Assembly (NCBI RefSeq): GCF_900107045.1
Contig: NZ_FNON01000001.1
Span: forward strand, 1,488,001 to 1,552,000
Reading direction: 5' to 3'
Origin: Amycolatopsis xylanica
Lineage (GTDB): Bacteria > Actinomycetota > Actinomycetes > Mycobacteriales > Pseudonocardiaceae
Length of the DNA stretch: 64,000 bases
In this document: piece by piece, positions 1 to 14,338 of the stretch
Layout: every line of letters begins with the position of its first letter
Position numbering within the stretch: position 1 is the first letter of the stretch
Made by a program: the position numbers and the translations under genes
Notes under the pieces: generated by a model
What the model saw: the letters and a program-made list of their open reading frames with translations, nothing else
What the model was told of the DNA's origin: nothing
The model's database searches: none

Positions 1-24
1 GGACGGACAGGTCGATCAGCCGCA

Positions 25-1614
25 TCACGCCACCGCCCGGTCGATCAAATGCAGCCTGCCGAGTGTCGCGGTGAGCTCGCCGAGCGGGCCCTTCGCCGCG
101 AGGTAACCGTCAGGGCGGATCAGCGCGTACTGGCCGTCCTGCAGCCCGAGTTCCGCCCGCAGCGTGCCGCCGGGATCCGCGAGCGCGCCGGGGCCCCGGT
201 CGCCGAGCGCCGACACCGACCGCACCGAAACCGCTTGGCCGTAGCCACGGCCGACCGTCTCGAGCAGCTCGTCTTCCGCACAGGCGAGCAGTGTCCAGCG
301 CGGATCGGTGAACTCGGCGCACATCGCGCGCCAGCCCGCGCTGGTCCGCTCGGTCTCACCGTCGCAGCCGACCCGGTCGCCCGGCGCGATCGCTCCGGGC
401 GCGCCGGAGGGCACGGTCAGCTGACTGTCCACATAGTTCAGTGCCAGCCCGGACATGACCTTCTGCACCTTGCCCTCGACGCGCCGCTTCACCCCGCCCA
501 GTCCATTGAGGAGGGTGGTGCCGACCGGCAGCAGCGCGCTGACGGCCGCCTCCCGCAGCGCCACCAGCCGGGTCGCGGTCTTGGTCGAGCCGAGCAGCGC
601 CTCGCCGATCGGCACCCGCTCCGCGCTGTAGCTGTCGAGCAGCGCCTCGTCGGCGTGCCCCCTGATCACGTCCGCGAGTTTCCATGCCAGGTTGTGCGCG
701 TCCTGCACCCCGGTGTTCATGCCCTGGCCGGAGGCCGGGCTGTGGACATGCGCCGCGTCGCCCGCGACGAAGCAGCGGCCAACCCGCATCCGCTCGACCA
801 TCCGCTGCCGGATGGTGAACACCGAGACCCAGCTCGGCGTGCGCACGGTGGCCGGTTTTCCCAGCCCTGCCGTGATCTTCGCGGCGAAGCGGGCGGCGAT
901 CGCGTCCGGATCGTCCGCGCCGTCGACGTCGACGGTGTCCAGCAGCCGCCATTTGCCCGGCGCGGGGAACGGGACCAGCATGATCGTGCCCTGGCCGGTG
1001 TGCATCCAGTGCAGGCTGTCGCGCGGCAGGTCGGCGTCGACGATCGCGTCGGCGATCAGCCAAGTCTCCGAGGACTCGCCGGCCAGCCGCAGGCCGAGCC
1101 GGTCACGGACGACGCTGTGCGCGCCGTCCGCGCCGATCAGCCAGGGCACGGAAAGCTCCTCCGCGGTCCCGTCGGCATGTCGCAGCCGGACGTCGGCCCG
1201 GTCGGCGTGGCCGCTCAGGTCCTCCAGCGCGACACCCCATTCCACCTCGACGCCGGATTTCGCCAGCCTGGCGCGGAGAATCTCCTCGGTGATCACCTGA
1301 TCGACCTGGAGGGTGAACGGGAATCGCGTCGGCAGCGCGGAGAAGTTGGTGCCGAGCCTGGTCAGCGCCCGGCCGAGCCGGTGCACGGTGAACCCGTCGA
1401 CCCGCTGGCCGCGCTCGAGCACCTCGTCGAGCAGGCCCATCTGGTGGTAGACCTCGAGCGCGCGGGCGTGCGTCGCGGTGGCCCGGCTGGTGACCGCTGG
1501 GCCGTCCGCGCGGTCGATCACCCTGACCTCGATGTCGCGCCGCAGCAGCTCGTGCGCGGCGGTGAGGCCGACCGGTCCGGCGCCGACCACGAGCACCGCT
1601 GGGGAGCCGTCCAT
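25..1614 (-). CDS. Class A FAD-dependent aromatic hydroxylase
   Basis: A flavoprotein monooxygenase of about 529 aa that probably hydroxylates the aromatic polyketide made by the neighbouring PKS, using NAD(P)H and O2. The N-terminus carries the Rossmann GAGPVG motif within the first 15 residues. The second FAD motif reads GDAAHVHSPASGQGMN, followed by the usual helix (AHNLAWKLA). The C-terminal about 150 residues fit the thioredoxin-like domain of PheA/TfdB- and RdmE-like enzymes. I chose the ATG at 1614 because AGGGAA lies just upstream and the GxGxxG motif then sits at the N-terminus; a longer reading frame upstream adds an Arg-rich tail without homology signs. It is transcribed divergently from the ligase at 1810 and ends near the window edge. 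The substrate is inferred from context only. Confidence 0.88.
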   Translation of the reverse strand: MDGSPAVLVVGAGPVGLTAAHELLRRDIEVRVIDRADGPAVTSRATATHARALEVYHQMGLLDEVLERGQRVDGFTVHRLGRALTRLGTNFSALPTRFPFTLQVDQVITEEILRARLAKSGVEVEWGVALEDLSGHADRADVRLRHADGTAEELSVPWLIGADGAHSVVRDRLGLRLAGESSETWLIADAIVDADLPRDSLHWMHTGQGTIMLVPFPAPGKWRLLDTVDVDGADDPDAIAARFAAKITAGLGKPATVRTPSWVSVFTIRQRMVERMRVGRCFVAGDAAHVHSPASGQGMNTGVQDAHNLAWKLADVIRGHADEALLDSYSAERVPIGEALLGSTKTATRLVALREAAVSALLPVGTTLLNGLGGVKRRVEGKVQKVMSGLALNYVDSQLTVPSGAPGAIAPGDRVGCDGETERTSAGWRAMCAEFTDPRWTLLACAEDELLETVGRGYGQAVSVRSVSALGDRGPGALADPGGTLRAELGLQDGQYALIRPDGYLAAKGPLGELTATLGRLHLIDRAVA

Positions 1615-1809
1615 GAGAATTCCCTTCCATGCCACCGCGAGTGATCCCGCACGGCATGCTTTCCCGGCACGCTCGACGCTCGCCGGACCCGTGCTGGAGC
1701 GCCGCGTCGACCGTCGCTCCAAGCAGGCTCAAGACAGCGCTGAGCGCGACGGGGCAGCCTCATCGCCGGACCGGGCTGTTTCCGGCGAGCGCAGGAAGGA
1801 TCGGCGACG

Positions 1810-3408
1810 ATGACAATGAGCGTGTCCGACACCGAGGCAGGCCGGATCTGGTCGGGCCCGCCGCTGGCGACGATCTCCGGGCTGCTCGGCGGGCCACGGG
1901 TGGACGACCTGCTCACCAGGGCCGCCGAGCGGGTGCCGGGCAAGGCCGCGCTGGTCACCGCGGACCGCGGCCTCACCTACGCCGAACTCGACGCCGAGGT
2001 GAGCCGCTGCGCGTCGGCCTTCGCCGCGCTCGCGGGCGGGCCGGGCGCGGTGATCGCCATCCCGGCGGTGCTCGACCCGGTGTTCGCGGTCGCCTACTTC
2101 GGCGCCGCGCGTGCCGGGCTGGTCAGTGCCGTGGTGAACCCGCTGCTGACCGAGCAGCGGATGCTGCACGTGCTGGCCGTCGCCGACGCGCGGGTCGCGG
2201 TGATCGCACCGGAGATGTACCCGCGGTTCGCCGCGATCGCGGATCGCCTGCCCGCGCTGAAGACCGTGGTGCTGACCGAACGCGCGCCCGGTCTCCCGCC
2301 GGAGGCGGCCTCGTTGCCGACGCTGGGCGAGCTGCTCGACGCGGCTCCCGCGTTCGCGGCGGCGCCGCGGTCACCGGACGAGCAGGATCTCGTGTCCTGC
2401 CTGCAGTTCACCAGCGGCACCACCGGCGCGGCGAAGGCCGTGCGGCTGAGCCATCGCAATCTCACCGTCAACGCCGCGCAGACCGCGGTGGCGCACCGGC
2501 TCGACGAGACCTCCGTCCTGTTCACCTACCTGCCCACGTTCCACCTGATGCACCTGACCATCGGCGTCCAGGCGATGGCCACGCACGTGCTGTGGACCGG
2601 CGAGGACATCGCGGGCTCGGTCGAGGCGGCGGAGGCGTACCGCGCGACGCACTACTACAGCCTGCCGATGCGGCTGGCCAGGCTCGCCGCCGATCCCCGC
2701 CTCGCCGAGCTCGCGCCGCCCCGGCTGCGTGCGATCCTTTCCGGCGGCTCCGCGCTGTCGCCGTCGGTGAACCTGGTGCTGTCACAGCAGTTCGGCGTCC
2801 CGGTGGCGCAGGGCTACGGCCTGGCCGAGAACTCGCCGTCCACCCATCTGTCCGATTGGGACAAACCGAAACCCGGCTCGTCGGGGCTGCTGGTCGCCGG
2901 CGCGCAGAGCCGGATCGTCGACATCGACACCCGCGCCGCGCTGCCGACCGGGGCCAAGGGCGAGATCCAGCTCCGCGGCCCCCAGCTGATGGTGGGCTAT
3001 CTCGGCAGGGACATCGGCAACGACGTCGACGCCGACGGCTGGTTCTCCACCGGCGACGTCGGCTTCTACGACGAGGACGGCGACCTGTTCGTCGTCGACC
3101 GCATCAAGGACACGTTCAAGTGCGACAACTGGCTGGTGTCCCCGACCGAGATCGAGCGGGTACTGCTGCGCCACCCGGCCGTCGCGGACGGCGTGGTGGT
3201 CGACGTCCCCGACGAGTTCAGCGGCGCCGTGGCCCACGCGCTGGTCGTCGCCGCCTCCCCGGACGCCGACGCGGCCGCGATCGCCGCCGCCGTCAACGCG
3301 GATCTGCCCTACTACGAACAGATCCGCCGGATCGTGCTGGTCGACGCCATCGAACGGTCGGCGACCGGCAAGGTCGTCCGCCGCGACCTCCGCCACCACT
3401 TCGCCTAG
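1810..3408 (+). CDS. Acyl-CoA/ACP ligase (ANL adenylating enzyme)
   Basis: A 532-aa adenylate-forming enzyme that should activate a carboxylic acid as acyl-AMP and load it on CoA or an acyl carrier protein. Visible motifs are the P-loop-like TSGTTGAAKAV near residues 200-210, the YGLAENS motif, STGDVGFYDEDG, the hinge DRIKDTFKC, and the C-terminal ATGK with the catalytic lysine at about 521. AGGAAGGA sits 9 nt before the ATG. It is the only gene on this strand between the divergent hydroxylase and the convergent KASIII-like gene. It may re-activate the free aromatic acid released from the PKS, or load a starter. Substrate specificity cannot be read from the sequence. Confidence 0.87.
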   Translation: MTMSVSDTEAGRIWSGPPLATISGLLGGPRVDDLLTRAAERVPGKAALVTADRGLTYAELDAEVSRCASAFAALAGGPGAVIAIPAVLDPVFAVAYFGAARAGLVSAVVNPLLTEQRMLHVLAVADARVAVIAPEMYPRFAAIADRLPALKTVVLTERAPGLPPEAASLPTLGELLDAAPAFAAAPRSPDEQDLVSCLQFTSGTTGAAKAVRLSHRNLTVNAAQTAVAHRLDETSVLFTYLPTFHLMHLTIGVQAMATHVLWTGEDIAGSVEAAEAYRATHYYSLPMRLARLAADPRLAELAPPRLRAILSGGSALSPSVNLVLSQQFGVPVAQGYGLAENSPSTHLSDWDKPKPGSSGLLVAGAQSRIVDIDTRAALPTGAKGEIQLRGPQLMVGYLGRDIGNDVDADGWFSTGDVGFYDEDGDLFVVDRIKDTFKCDNWLVSPTEIERVLLRHPAVADGVVVDVPDEFSGAVAHALVVAASPDADAAAIAAAVNADLPYYEQIRRIVLVDAIERSATGKVVRRDLRHHFA

Positions 3409-3410
3409 CG

Positions 3411-3450
3411 CCCTGGCCCGGGATAAAGCGGGCTTTATCCCGGGCCAGGG
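3411..3450. terminator. Perfect 40-bp palindrome between convergent genes
   Basis: Two 19-nt arms (3411-3429 and 3432-3450) pair perfectly around a 2-nt loop. The palindrome begins 3 nt after the ligase stop and abuts the stop codon of the KASIII-like gene. The position and strength of the stem suggest a bidirectional transcription terminator. There is no clear T-tract, as is common in high-GC actinobacteria. Confidence 0.7.
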
Positions 3451-4479
3451 TCACGACCAGGACGGATGGCCGGTGATCTCGAGCACGACGCAGGTCCAGT
3501 TGAAGCCGCCGCCGATGCCGAGCAGCAGCACCCGGTCACCCGGCGCGAGCGCACCGGCCTCGGTCAGATAGGTGAGACCGGCGAACTGGTCGGCCGCGCC
3601 GAGGTGGCCGATGTGCGCCGCCCAGGACCAGGTCGTGCGGGCGAGGTCGATGCCGAGCACGCCGAGGCATTCGCGGTGCAGCAGCTCGCGCCCGAAGTGC
3701 GGCACGACGCAGTGCCGGGCGTCGGCCACCGACACGCCCGCTTCCTCGGTCGCGCGGGCCACGGCCGACTTCAGCCCGGTCGCCATCCTGGCGGAGACCT
3801 CGTCGAACCCGATGTCGTACGACGAGTCCAGGGTGCGGGCGCGGAAGTCGATCGGATAGCCGCCGGTGTCGGGCGCCGCGGTGAACGGCAAGCTGCCTCG
3901 GTGCAGCACCTCGAGGTCCGGGTCGGACACGGTGACCGCCGAGAGCACCCTGGCGAACCCGCCGTCGCGGGAGAGCACGGCGGCACTCGCGCCGTCCGCG
4001 AAGACCAGGCCCCAGCTCGAGCGCCACCGATCCCACGCCGGCTCGGCGAACCGGTCGGCCGAGGTGATGATGGCCGCGTCCAGTCCCGAGGCGGCCAAGT
4101 AGGCGCCCGCCAGCTCGACGCTCGCGATGGCGCCGTTGGACAGCTGCCGGATCTCGAACGAGATGCCCGCGCCGCCGAGTACCCGTTTTTGCAGATAGGC
4201 CGCGGAGTTCCAGCCTTCGAGTCCATTGTGGCCGGTCACGGCGTGCAGCAGCAGCGCGACCTCGTCCGGCCGCCTGCCGGACCGCTCCAGCGCGACCCGG
4301 CCTGCCAGCGCCGCCATCTCCGGCTGGGTTTCGCCGTCACCCGCGACGGCCACCGCCAGCTGACCGCTGCCCGCTTGCTCCTCGGCGTCGTAGCGGCCGT
4401 CGGCGACCGCCTCGTCCACGTCCACGGTCTTCGGCAGATACGAGCCGACGCCCGCGATGAACAACTCGTCGAAACGCAT
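3451..4479 (-). CDS. KASIII-like acyltransferase with Ser in place of Cys
   Basis: A 342-aa thiolase-fold protein of the ChlB3/CerJ/PokM2/DpsC type, which in other clusters moves an aromatic or short acyl group from a PKS carrier to a sugar, aglycone or second ACP. The position that is the nucleophilic Cys in FabH reads LSNG, giving Ser114. The conserved His appears as VPHFG (His261). The third catalytic position of FabH (Asn, GNT) reads GHLGAADQ, leaving His292 or Asp297 as candidates. It is the last gene of the PKS operon, 3 nt downstream of the PKS stop. The family suggests acyl transfer rather than chain initiation. Donor and acceptor are not determinable here. Confidence 0.82.
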   Translation of the reverse strand: MRFDELFIAGVGSYLPKTVDVDEAVADGRYDAEEQAGSGQLAVAVAGDGETQPEMAALAGRVALERSGRRPDEVALLLHAVTGHNGLEGWNSAAYLQKRVLGGAGISFEIRQLSNGAIASVELAGAYLAASGLDAAIITSADRFAEPAWDRWRSSWGLVFADGASAAVLSRDGGFARVLSAVTVSDPDLEVLHRGSLPFTAAPDTGGYPIDFRARTLDSSYDIGFDEVSARMATGLKSAVARATEEAGVSVADARHCVVPHFGRELLHRECLGVLGIDLARTTWSWAAHIGHLGAADQFAGLTYLTEAGALAPGDRVLLLGIGGGFNWTCVVLEITGHPSWS

Positions 4480-4482
4480 GCT

Positions 4483-9609
<5,127 letters not shown>

Positions 9610-9619
9610 GGGTACTCCC

Positions 9620-9871
9620 TCAGGCCGTCGGGGTGCGCAGCGAGGTCACCAGCGCGGCGAGCCTGCCCAGGTTCTCGAAATTGTCACGCTTGAGCCCTGC
9701 CAGCGGGATCCGCACGCCGAACTCCTCGTGCACATAGGCGACGATCCGCGCGGTGTCGACGGATTTGAGCAGTCCGGACGAGACCAGCGCAGTCTCCGGG
9801 CGCACTTCCGTCGCCGGGAACAGTTCCGCCCGCGCGTATTCGGTCAGTTTCTCGAGCACTTCTGACGACAT
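9620..9871 (-). CDS. Free-standing acyl carrier protein
   Basis: An 83-aa carrier protein placed between the halogenase and the PKS. Its predicted phosphopantetheine serine is Ser37 in SSGLLKSVD; the Asp usually found just before the serine is Lys here. The hydrophobic pattern and length fit a four-helix ACP or PCP-like fold, somewhat resembling DltC-type carriers. The gene lies 10 nt upstream of the PKS start and 12 nt downstream of the halogenase stop, so it is co-transcribed. It may hold the aromatic acid while the halogenase or hydroxylases act on it, or receive it from the KASIII-like enzyme. Both are inferences from context. Confidence 0.8.
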   Translation of the reverse strand: MSSEVLEKLTEYARAELFPATEVRPETALVSSGLLKSVDTARIVAYVHEEFGVRIPLAGLKRDNFENLGRLAALVTSLRTPTA

Positions 9872-9883
9872 GGTTCTCCGATT

Positions 9884-11239
9884 TCAGAAAAGGGCCAGCG
9901 CGGAGGACGACGCCTTCAGGTCGCCGAGCCGGTGATGCCACAGGTGATCGGGATCTTGCTCGACCGCGGCCACGAGTTCCTTCATCGCGGTGAGCGCTTC
10001 GGGTTCTTCGGCGTCGTAGACGTCACCCTGCAGCAGCCGGATGACGTCCAGCCGGTAGCGCGGGTCGTCGATGAACGCGGTGAACAGCACGTTCAGCCGG
10101 TAGTACATGGAAATGAAGTCGTACCACATGCGCACTCCGCGCCGGAGCGTCGAGACGTAGCCGTCGAACCGTTCCCTGCGGAAATCGCCAGCCGCGTGCG
10201 CGGCGATGATGTCCTTGGCCGCCAGCCGCGCGCTGTTCATCGCGACGCTGACACCGCTGGAGAAAATGGGGTCGACGAAGCGCGCCGCGTCCCCGATCAG
10301 CACCATCCCGTCGGCCGCGATCTGCCGCATTCCGTAGCTGTAGTCGCCCTCTGTCTTGAAAGGACGGATCCGTTCGGAGTTCTTCAGCGCGTCGAGCAGT
10401 TCGGGGCGGCTGGAAACGGTCTTCCAGAAGAATCCCTCGAGGTCTTCCCTGGCTTCCTTGAATCTCGACTTCTGCGTCACCACACCGACCGAGGTGATCG
10501 TGTCGGTGATCGGGATCTGCCACACCCAGGTGTTCTCGAGCGGCAGGAAATGCACGTGGATGTAGTCCGCGTCCTCCGGGCGGCGCGCCACCAGCCCGCG
10601 GTCCAGTCCCTCGAACCAGGTGTGCACGGCGTACTGGTCGAACACCGGGTCGGGCACCTTCAGCTTGAGCTGGGTGCCCAGTGTGGTGCCGCGGCCGCTG
10701 GCGTCCACCACCATGCGCACGCCGACACCGGCCCGCTGCCCGCCGAGCTTCACCCGCAGCACCGGCCGGTCCGGATCGTCGAAGTCCACTCCGGTCACCC
10801 GGGTGCCCTGGAACACCTTCGCGCCCAGTTCCTCCGCGTGCTTGAGCAGGATCTGGTCGAACCGCCCTCGGTCGACGTGGTAGGTGTACGGCCGGTCGAC
10901 ACCGGCCTGATCCCGTTCCTCATAAGCGATTTCGGCGACTCCCCAGCCGTGCGAGCTGGCCTGGAAGCCGGTCGGGCTGTCGCGCCGGTCGTCGGCGGAG
11001 GTCCACGCGGCGCCGTACTTGCGCGGGAACCCGGCGGTGTCGATCTTCTCCAGCACGCCGATCTCCCGCATCACCGGCATCGTCGCGGGCACCAGTGACT
11101 CGCCGACGTGTTCACGCGGGAAGACCGCGCCTTCGAACACCGCCACGCTCAGCCCGGCCTTCGCCAGATAGGAGGCGATCGTCGCACCGGCGGGCCCGCC
11201 GCCGATCACGCCGATGTCGAAATCCACGTCCTTGGACAC
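9884..11239 (-). CDS. FAD-dependent halogenase
   Basis: A 451-aa flavin halogenase that should chlorinate (or brominate) an aromatic or carrier-bound substrate using FADH2, O2 and halide. The FAD motif GGGPAG is at residues 13-18. The halogenase signature WxWxIP appears as WVWQIP at 238-243, and the motif FPRKYGAAW places a lysine (Lys74) where the family has its catalytic Lys. The second FAD motif is GDAARFVDPIFSSGV. The N-terminal segment EHVGESLVPATM is typical of the ACP-tethered and phenolic halogenase branch (CndH, CmlS, SgcC3-like). I chose the GTG at 11239, preceded by GAGGAG, because the Rossmann motif begins immediately after it. No flavin reductase is seen in the window, so reduced flavin must come from elsewhere. 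Confidence 0.9.
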   Translation of the reverse strand: MSKDVDFDIGVIGGGPAGATIASYLAKAGLSVAVFEGAVFPREHVGESLVPATMPVMREIGVLEKIDTAGFPRKYGAAWTSADDRRDSPTGFQASSHGWGVAEIAYEERDQAGVDRPYTYHVDRGRFDQILLKHAEELGAKVFQGTRVTGVDFDDPDRPVLRVKLGGQRAGVGVRMVVDASGRGTTLGTQLKLKVPDPVFDQYAVHTWFEGLDRGLVARRPEDADYIHVHFLPLENTWVWQIPITDTITSVGVVTQKSRFKEAREDLEGFFWKTVSSRPELLDALKNSERIRPFKTEGDYSYGMRQIAADGMVLIGDAARFVDPIFSSGVSVAMNSARLAAKDIIAAHAAGDFRRERFDGYVSTLRRGVRMWYDFISMYYRLNVLFTAFIDDPRYRLDVIRLLQGDVYDAEEPEALTAMKELVAAVEQDPDHLWHHRLGDLKASSSALALF

Positions 11240-11250
11240 AGGTTCTCCTC

Positions 11251-12651
11251 TCAGCCGGCGGTGGCCCGCCGGTCTTGCCCGCGACGGCGCAGCCGGTCGG
11301 CCAGCGTCAGCGCGGGAGCGGTCATCACGGTGGACACCAAGGTCATGAGCACGAGCATCGCGAACACGGTCGGCGTGATCACGTGCAGCCGGAGGCCGAT
11401 GGTGAGCACCACCAGCTCGGTCAGTCCCCGGCAGTTCATCAGCGCGCCGACCGAGAACGACTCGAGCCAGCCCATGCCGCCGAGCCGCGCGGCCAGCAGG
11501 CTGCCGCCCCATTTCGTCACGATCGCGACCACGGTCAGCAGCGCGCACCAGGCCCACAGCGTCCAGTCGGAGCCGAGCAGCCCGAAGTCCGTGCTGAGTC
11601 CGGTGTAGACGAAGAACAGCGGCAGCAGCAGCGCCGAGGTCAGCCCGTGCATCTCGCCGGTGACGCGCCGCACGACCAGCGCGCCGCGCGGGGTGATCAC
11701 GCCGAACAGGAAAGCGCCGAAGATCGGGTGGATGCCGATCTCGTTGGTCGCCAGCGCGGCCAGCACCAGCCCGGCCAGCAAGGCCGGGAGCAGCACGGCG
11801 CCGGACGGCTCGCGGGCCACCAGCCACCGCAGCAGCGGGCGGACGAGCATGGTCATCACCAGGAAGAACACCGCGGCCAGCAGCACCGTCCAGCCGATGG
11901 CCGCGAGCGAGGTCCCGTTCGCGATGGCGACCACGAGCACCAGCAGGCACCACGCGGTGACATCGGTGATCGCCGCGCAGCCGAGCGAGAACGCCGCGAT
12001 CGGCCGGTCCATCATGCGGCGGTCGACCAGGATCCTGGCCATCACCGGGAAAGCCGTGACGCTCAGCGAGACCGCCAGGAAGAGACTGAACGCGAGCCGG
12101 TTCGCCGTGCCGCCGAGCGGTCCGTACATGCCGAGCGCCAGCGCGGTGCCCGCCAGGAACGGCAGCAGGATGCCGGCGTGGCTGACCAGCACGACCGTGT
12201 CCGAGCGCCGCCGGATGAGCGCCGCGTCGACCTCGTAGCCGATCAGGAACATGAACAGCACCAGCCCGACCTGCGCCAGTACGTTGATCGTCGAGGTGAG
12301 CGAGGCCGGGAAGAGCCAGGCGAACCCGCTCGGCCACACCCAGCCGAGGAACGACGGTCCGAGCAGGACACCGGCGAAGATCTCGCCGATCACCGCGGGC
12401 TGCCAGAGCCGTTTCGCCACCACGGTGAGCAGACGGCAGGCCAGGAACACCACCGGCAGCACGAACAGCAGCTTCCCGAACAGGTCGGCCGAGCCCGGCT
12501 GCCGCTGCCCGCCCGCGGTGTCGAAACCGCCGCCGGTGCGCAGCAGCACGACGGCGAGCACCGCGGGGACGACCACCATCAGCGCGTACGGCAGCGCGAA
12601 CCGGGTGAAGCGGGCGGCCGCGCGCGGCTCGGCCGATTCGGTCGTGGTCAT
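11251..12651 (-). CDS. Cation:proton antiporter (CPA2/KefB-like)
   Basis: A 466-aa integral membrane protein with roughly 12 hydrophobic segments and no C-terminal TrkA-N domain, of the Na+/H+ exchanger domain family. A GAGGAGGGAAG ribosome site precedes the ATG. It is the first gene of the five-gene operon antiporter-halogenase-ACP-PKS-KASIII, ending 11 nt before the halogenase start. Antiporters recur in clusters for halogenated phenols and pyrroles; here it may export the product or protect the producer against a proton-uncoupling product. That role is inference; the transported ion cannot be read from the sequence. Confidence 0.85.
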   Translation of the reverse strand: MTTTESAEPRAAARFTRFALPYALMVVVPAVLAVVLLRTGGGFDTAGGQRQPGSADLFGKLLFVLPVVFLACRLLTVVAKRLWQPAVIGEIFAGVLLGPSFLGWVWPSGFAWLFPASLTSTINVLAQVGLVLFMFLIGYEVDAALIRRRSDTVVLVSHAGILLPFLAGTALALGMYGPLGGTANRLAFSLFLAVSLSVTAFPVMARILVDRRMMDRPIAAFSLGCAAITDVTAWCLLVLVVAIANGTSLAAIGWTVLLAAVFFLVMTMLVRPLLRWLVAREPSGAVLLPALLAGLVLAALATNEIGIHPIFGAFLFGVITPRGALVVRRVTGEMHGLTSALLLPLFFVYTGLSTDFGLLGSDWTLWAWCALLTVVAIVTKWGGSLLAARLGGMGWLESFSVGALMNCRGLTELVVLTIGLRLHVITPTVFAMLVLMTLVSTVMTAPALTLADRLRRRGQDRRATAG

Positions 12652-12796
12652 CTGCACTTCCCTCCTCGCGGACCGGCTCACTGTGCTGGCGTGGATTCGA
12701 GAACCGGTCGAAACCCGGTATCCAGATGGGCTCGAGGCGGCCGTGGTCGGCTGTCCCCCGCTGGCGGCGAGAACCGGACGGACGGGAGCGGAACCT

Positions 12797-14338
12797 GTGG
12801 GCTACGACGTGGTGATTGCGGGTGCCGGGCCGACCGGCCTGATGCTCGCCGGTGAACTGAGCCTGGCCGGCGCCTCCGTGCTGGTGCTCGAGGAACGCGA
12901 CGGCGCCGAGCGCGCGATCATGACCGGGGCGATGGGCGCCAGGTCGGTCAACGCGCCGACCGCGCACGCGTTCCACTGGCGCGGCCTGCTGCCCGCGGTG
13001 CGCGAGGCCGCGATCTGGTGGTACGACCCCGAATCGGCGGGTCCCGGCTCGCCGGACGAGGCGAAACCCCGGTTCGTCGGCCACTTCTCCGGCATCGTCA
13101 TCCGCTACGACCGGCTCGACTTCGGCCATCCGGACTTCGCGGCCCACCGGCTCGGCGCGGGCGTGATCAGCCAGTCCGCGCTCGAGACGGTGCTCGCCGA
13201 GCGGGCCACCGCGCTCGGCGCCGAGGTGCGCTGGGGCCGCGGGCTGACCGGCTTCACCGCGTCCGCGGACGGCGTGACCGTCGAGGCGGGCGGCGAGACG
13301 ATCCGGGCAGGCTGGCTCGCCGGGTGCGACGGCGGGCGCAGCCGGGTACGCAAGCTCGCCGGCTTCGCCTTCCCTGGCGCGGGCCCGGAGTTCACCGGTA
13401 TCCAGGCCATGGTCGAGTTCGACGGCCCCGGTGCTCCCCCGGTCGGCGAATGGACGCCGACGCCCGCTGGCGCGTACGTCCACGGCCCGGTGCACGGGCG
13501 CCTGCACACCGTCGAATACGGCAGGACGGCCGACCGTGACCGGCCGGTCACCGCCGCCGAGATCGAGGACAGCCTGCGCCGGGTCGCCGGGATCGAGGTG
13601 AAGATCGGCGCCGTCCCGGTCGCCACCCGCTACACCGACACCGCCCGGCAGGCGACGGAGTACCGCCGGGGCCGGGTGCTGCTGGCGGGCGACGCCGCAC
13701 ACGTCCATTCGCCGTTCGGCGGCCAGGGCATGAATCTCGGCCTCGCCGACGCGATGAACCTCGGCTGGAAGCTGGCCGCGGCGGTGCGCGGCGACGGACC
13801 ACCCGGCCTGCTGGACACCTACACCGCCGAGCGCCACCCGGTCGGTGACTGGGTGCAGCGGTGGACACTCGCCCAGACCGCGCTCGGCCGCACGGATCCG
13901 GCGTCGCGGGCGCTGCGCGAGATCGTCACCGACTTCCTCGATACCGGGCCCGCCGCCACGTACGTGACGACGCGCATCTCCGGCGCGTGGCAGCACTACG
14001 ACCTGCCTGGCGAGCATCCGCTGACCGGACGGATGGCGCCCGACGTCGAGCTGGCCGATGGCACGAGACTGGCCGAGCACGCCCACGACGGCCGTTTTCT
14101 CTTGCTCACCGACGAAAACTCAGCTCAGCCCGCCGCGCACTCCCGGCTGACCGTCGTCACCGCCAGGCCGCCGGGAGTGCCTGCCTTACTGGTCCGCCCG
14201 GACGGCTACGTCGCGTGGGCGGCGGACACGGCGGACGGCGCCGACGGCGCGGTGGCGGCCGTCCTCGGTCCGTCCTCGAGCGAGCGCGCGTTTGCTGGCG
14301 GGCGTGACGATCATCGACCAGCCAGGCCCCGCGGGTAG
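12797..14338 (+). CDS. Class A flavin hydroxylase (PgaE/RdmE-like)
   Basis: A 513-aa FAD monooxygenase, second of two in the cluster, with GAGPTG at residues 9-14 and GDAAHVHSPFGGQGMN as the second FAD motif. The C-terminal about 130 residues match the thioredoxin-like extension of aromatic polyketide hydroxylases. The GTG at 12797 is chosen because the Rossmann motif follows directly; upstream in-frame sequence lacks homology signs. It is divergent from the antiporter operon and overlaps the acyl-CoA carboxylase gene by 35 nt, so the two are co-transcribed. It probably hydroxylates the aromatic ring of the PKS product. Regiochemistry is unknown. Confidence 0.87.
   Translation: MGYDVVIAGAGPTGLMLAGELSLAGASVLVLEERDGAERAIMTGAMGARSVNAPTAHAFHWRGLLPAVREAAIWWYDPESAGPGSPDEAKPRFVGHFSGIVIRYDRLDFGHPDFAAHRLGAGVISQSALETVLAERATALGAEVRWGRGLTGFTASADGVTVEAGGETIRAGWLAGCDGGRSRVRKLAGFAFPGAGPEFTGIQAMVEFDGPGAPPVGEWTPTPAGAYVHGPVHGRLHTVEYGRTADRDRPVTAAEIEDSLRRVAGIEVKIGAVPVATRYTDTARQATEYRRGRVLLAGDAAHVHSPFGGQGMNLGLADAMNLGWKLAAAVRGDGPPGLLDTYTAERHPVGDWVQRWTLAQTALGRTDPASRALREIVTDFLDTGPAATYVTTRISGAWQHYDLPGEHPLTGRMAPDVELADGTRLAEHAHDGRFLLLTDENSAQPAAHSRLTVVTARPPGVPALLVRPDGYVAWAADTADGADGAVAAVLGPSSSERAFAGGRDDHRPARPRG

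Noticed and set aside
49-1644. Long plus-strand reading frame across the first hydroxylase
   Set aside because: Arg/Pro/Gly-rich, without domains; a high-GC antisense shadow of the minus-strand monooxygenase.
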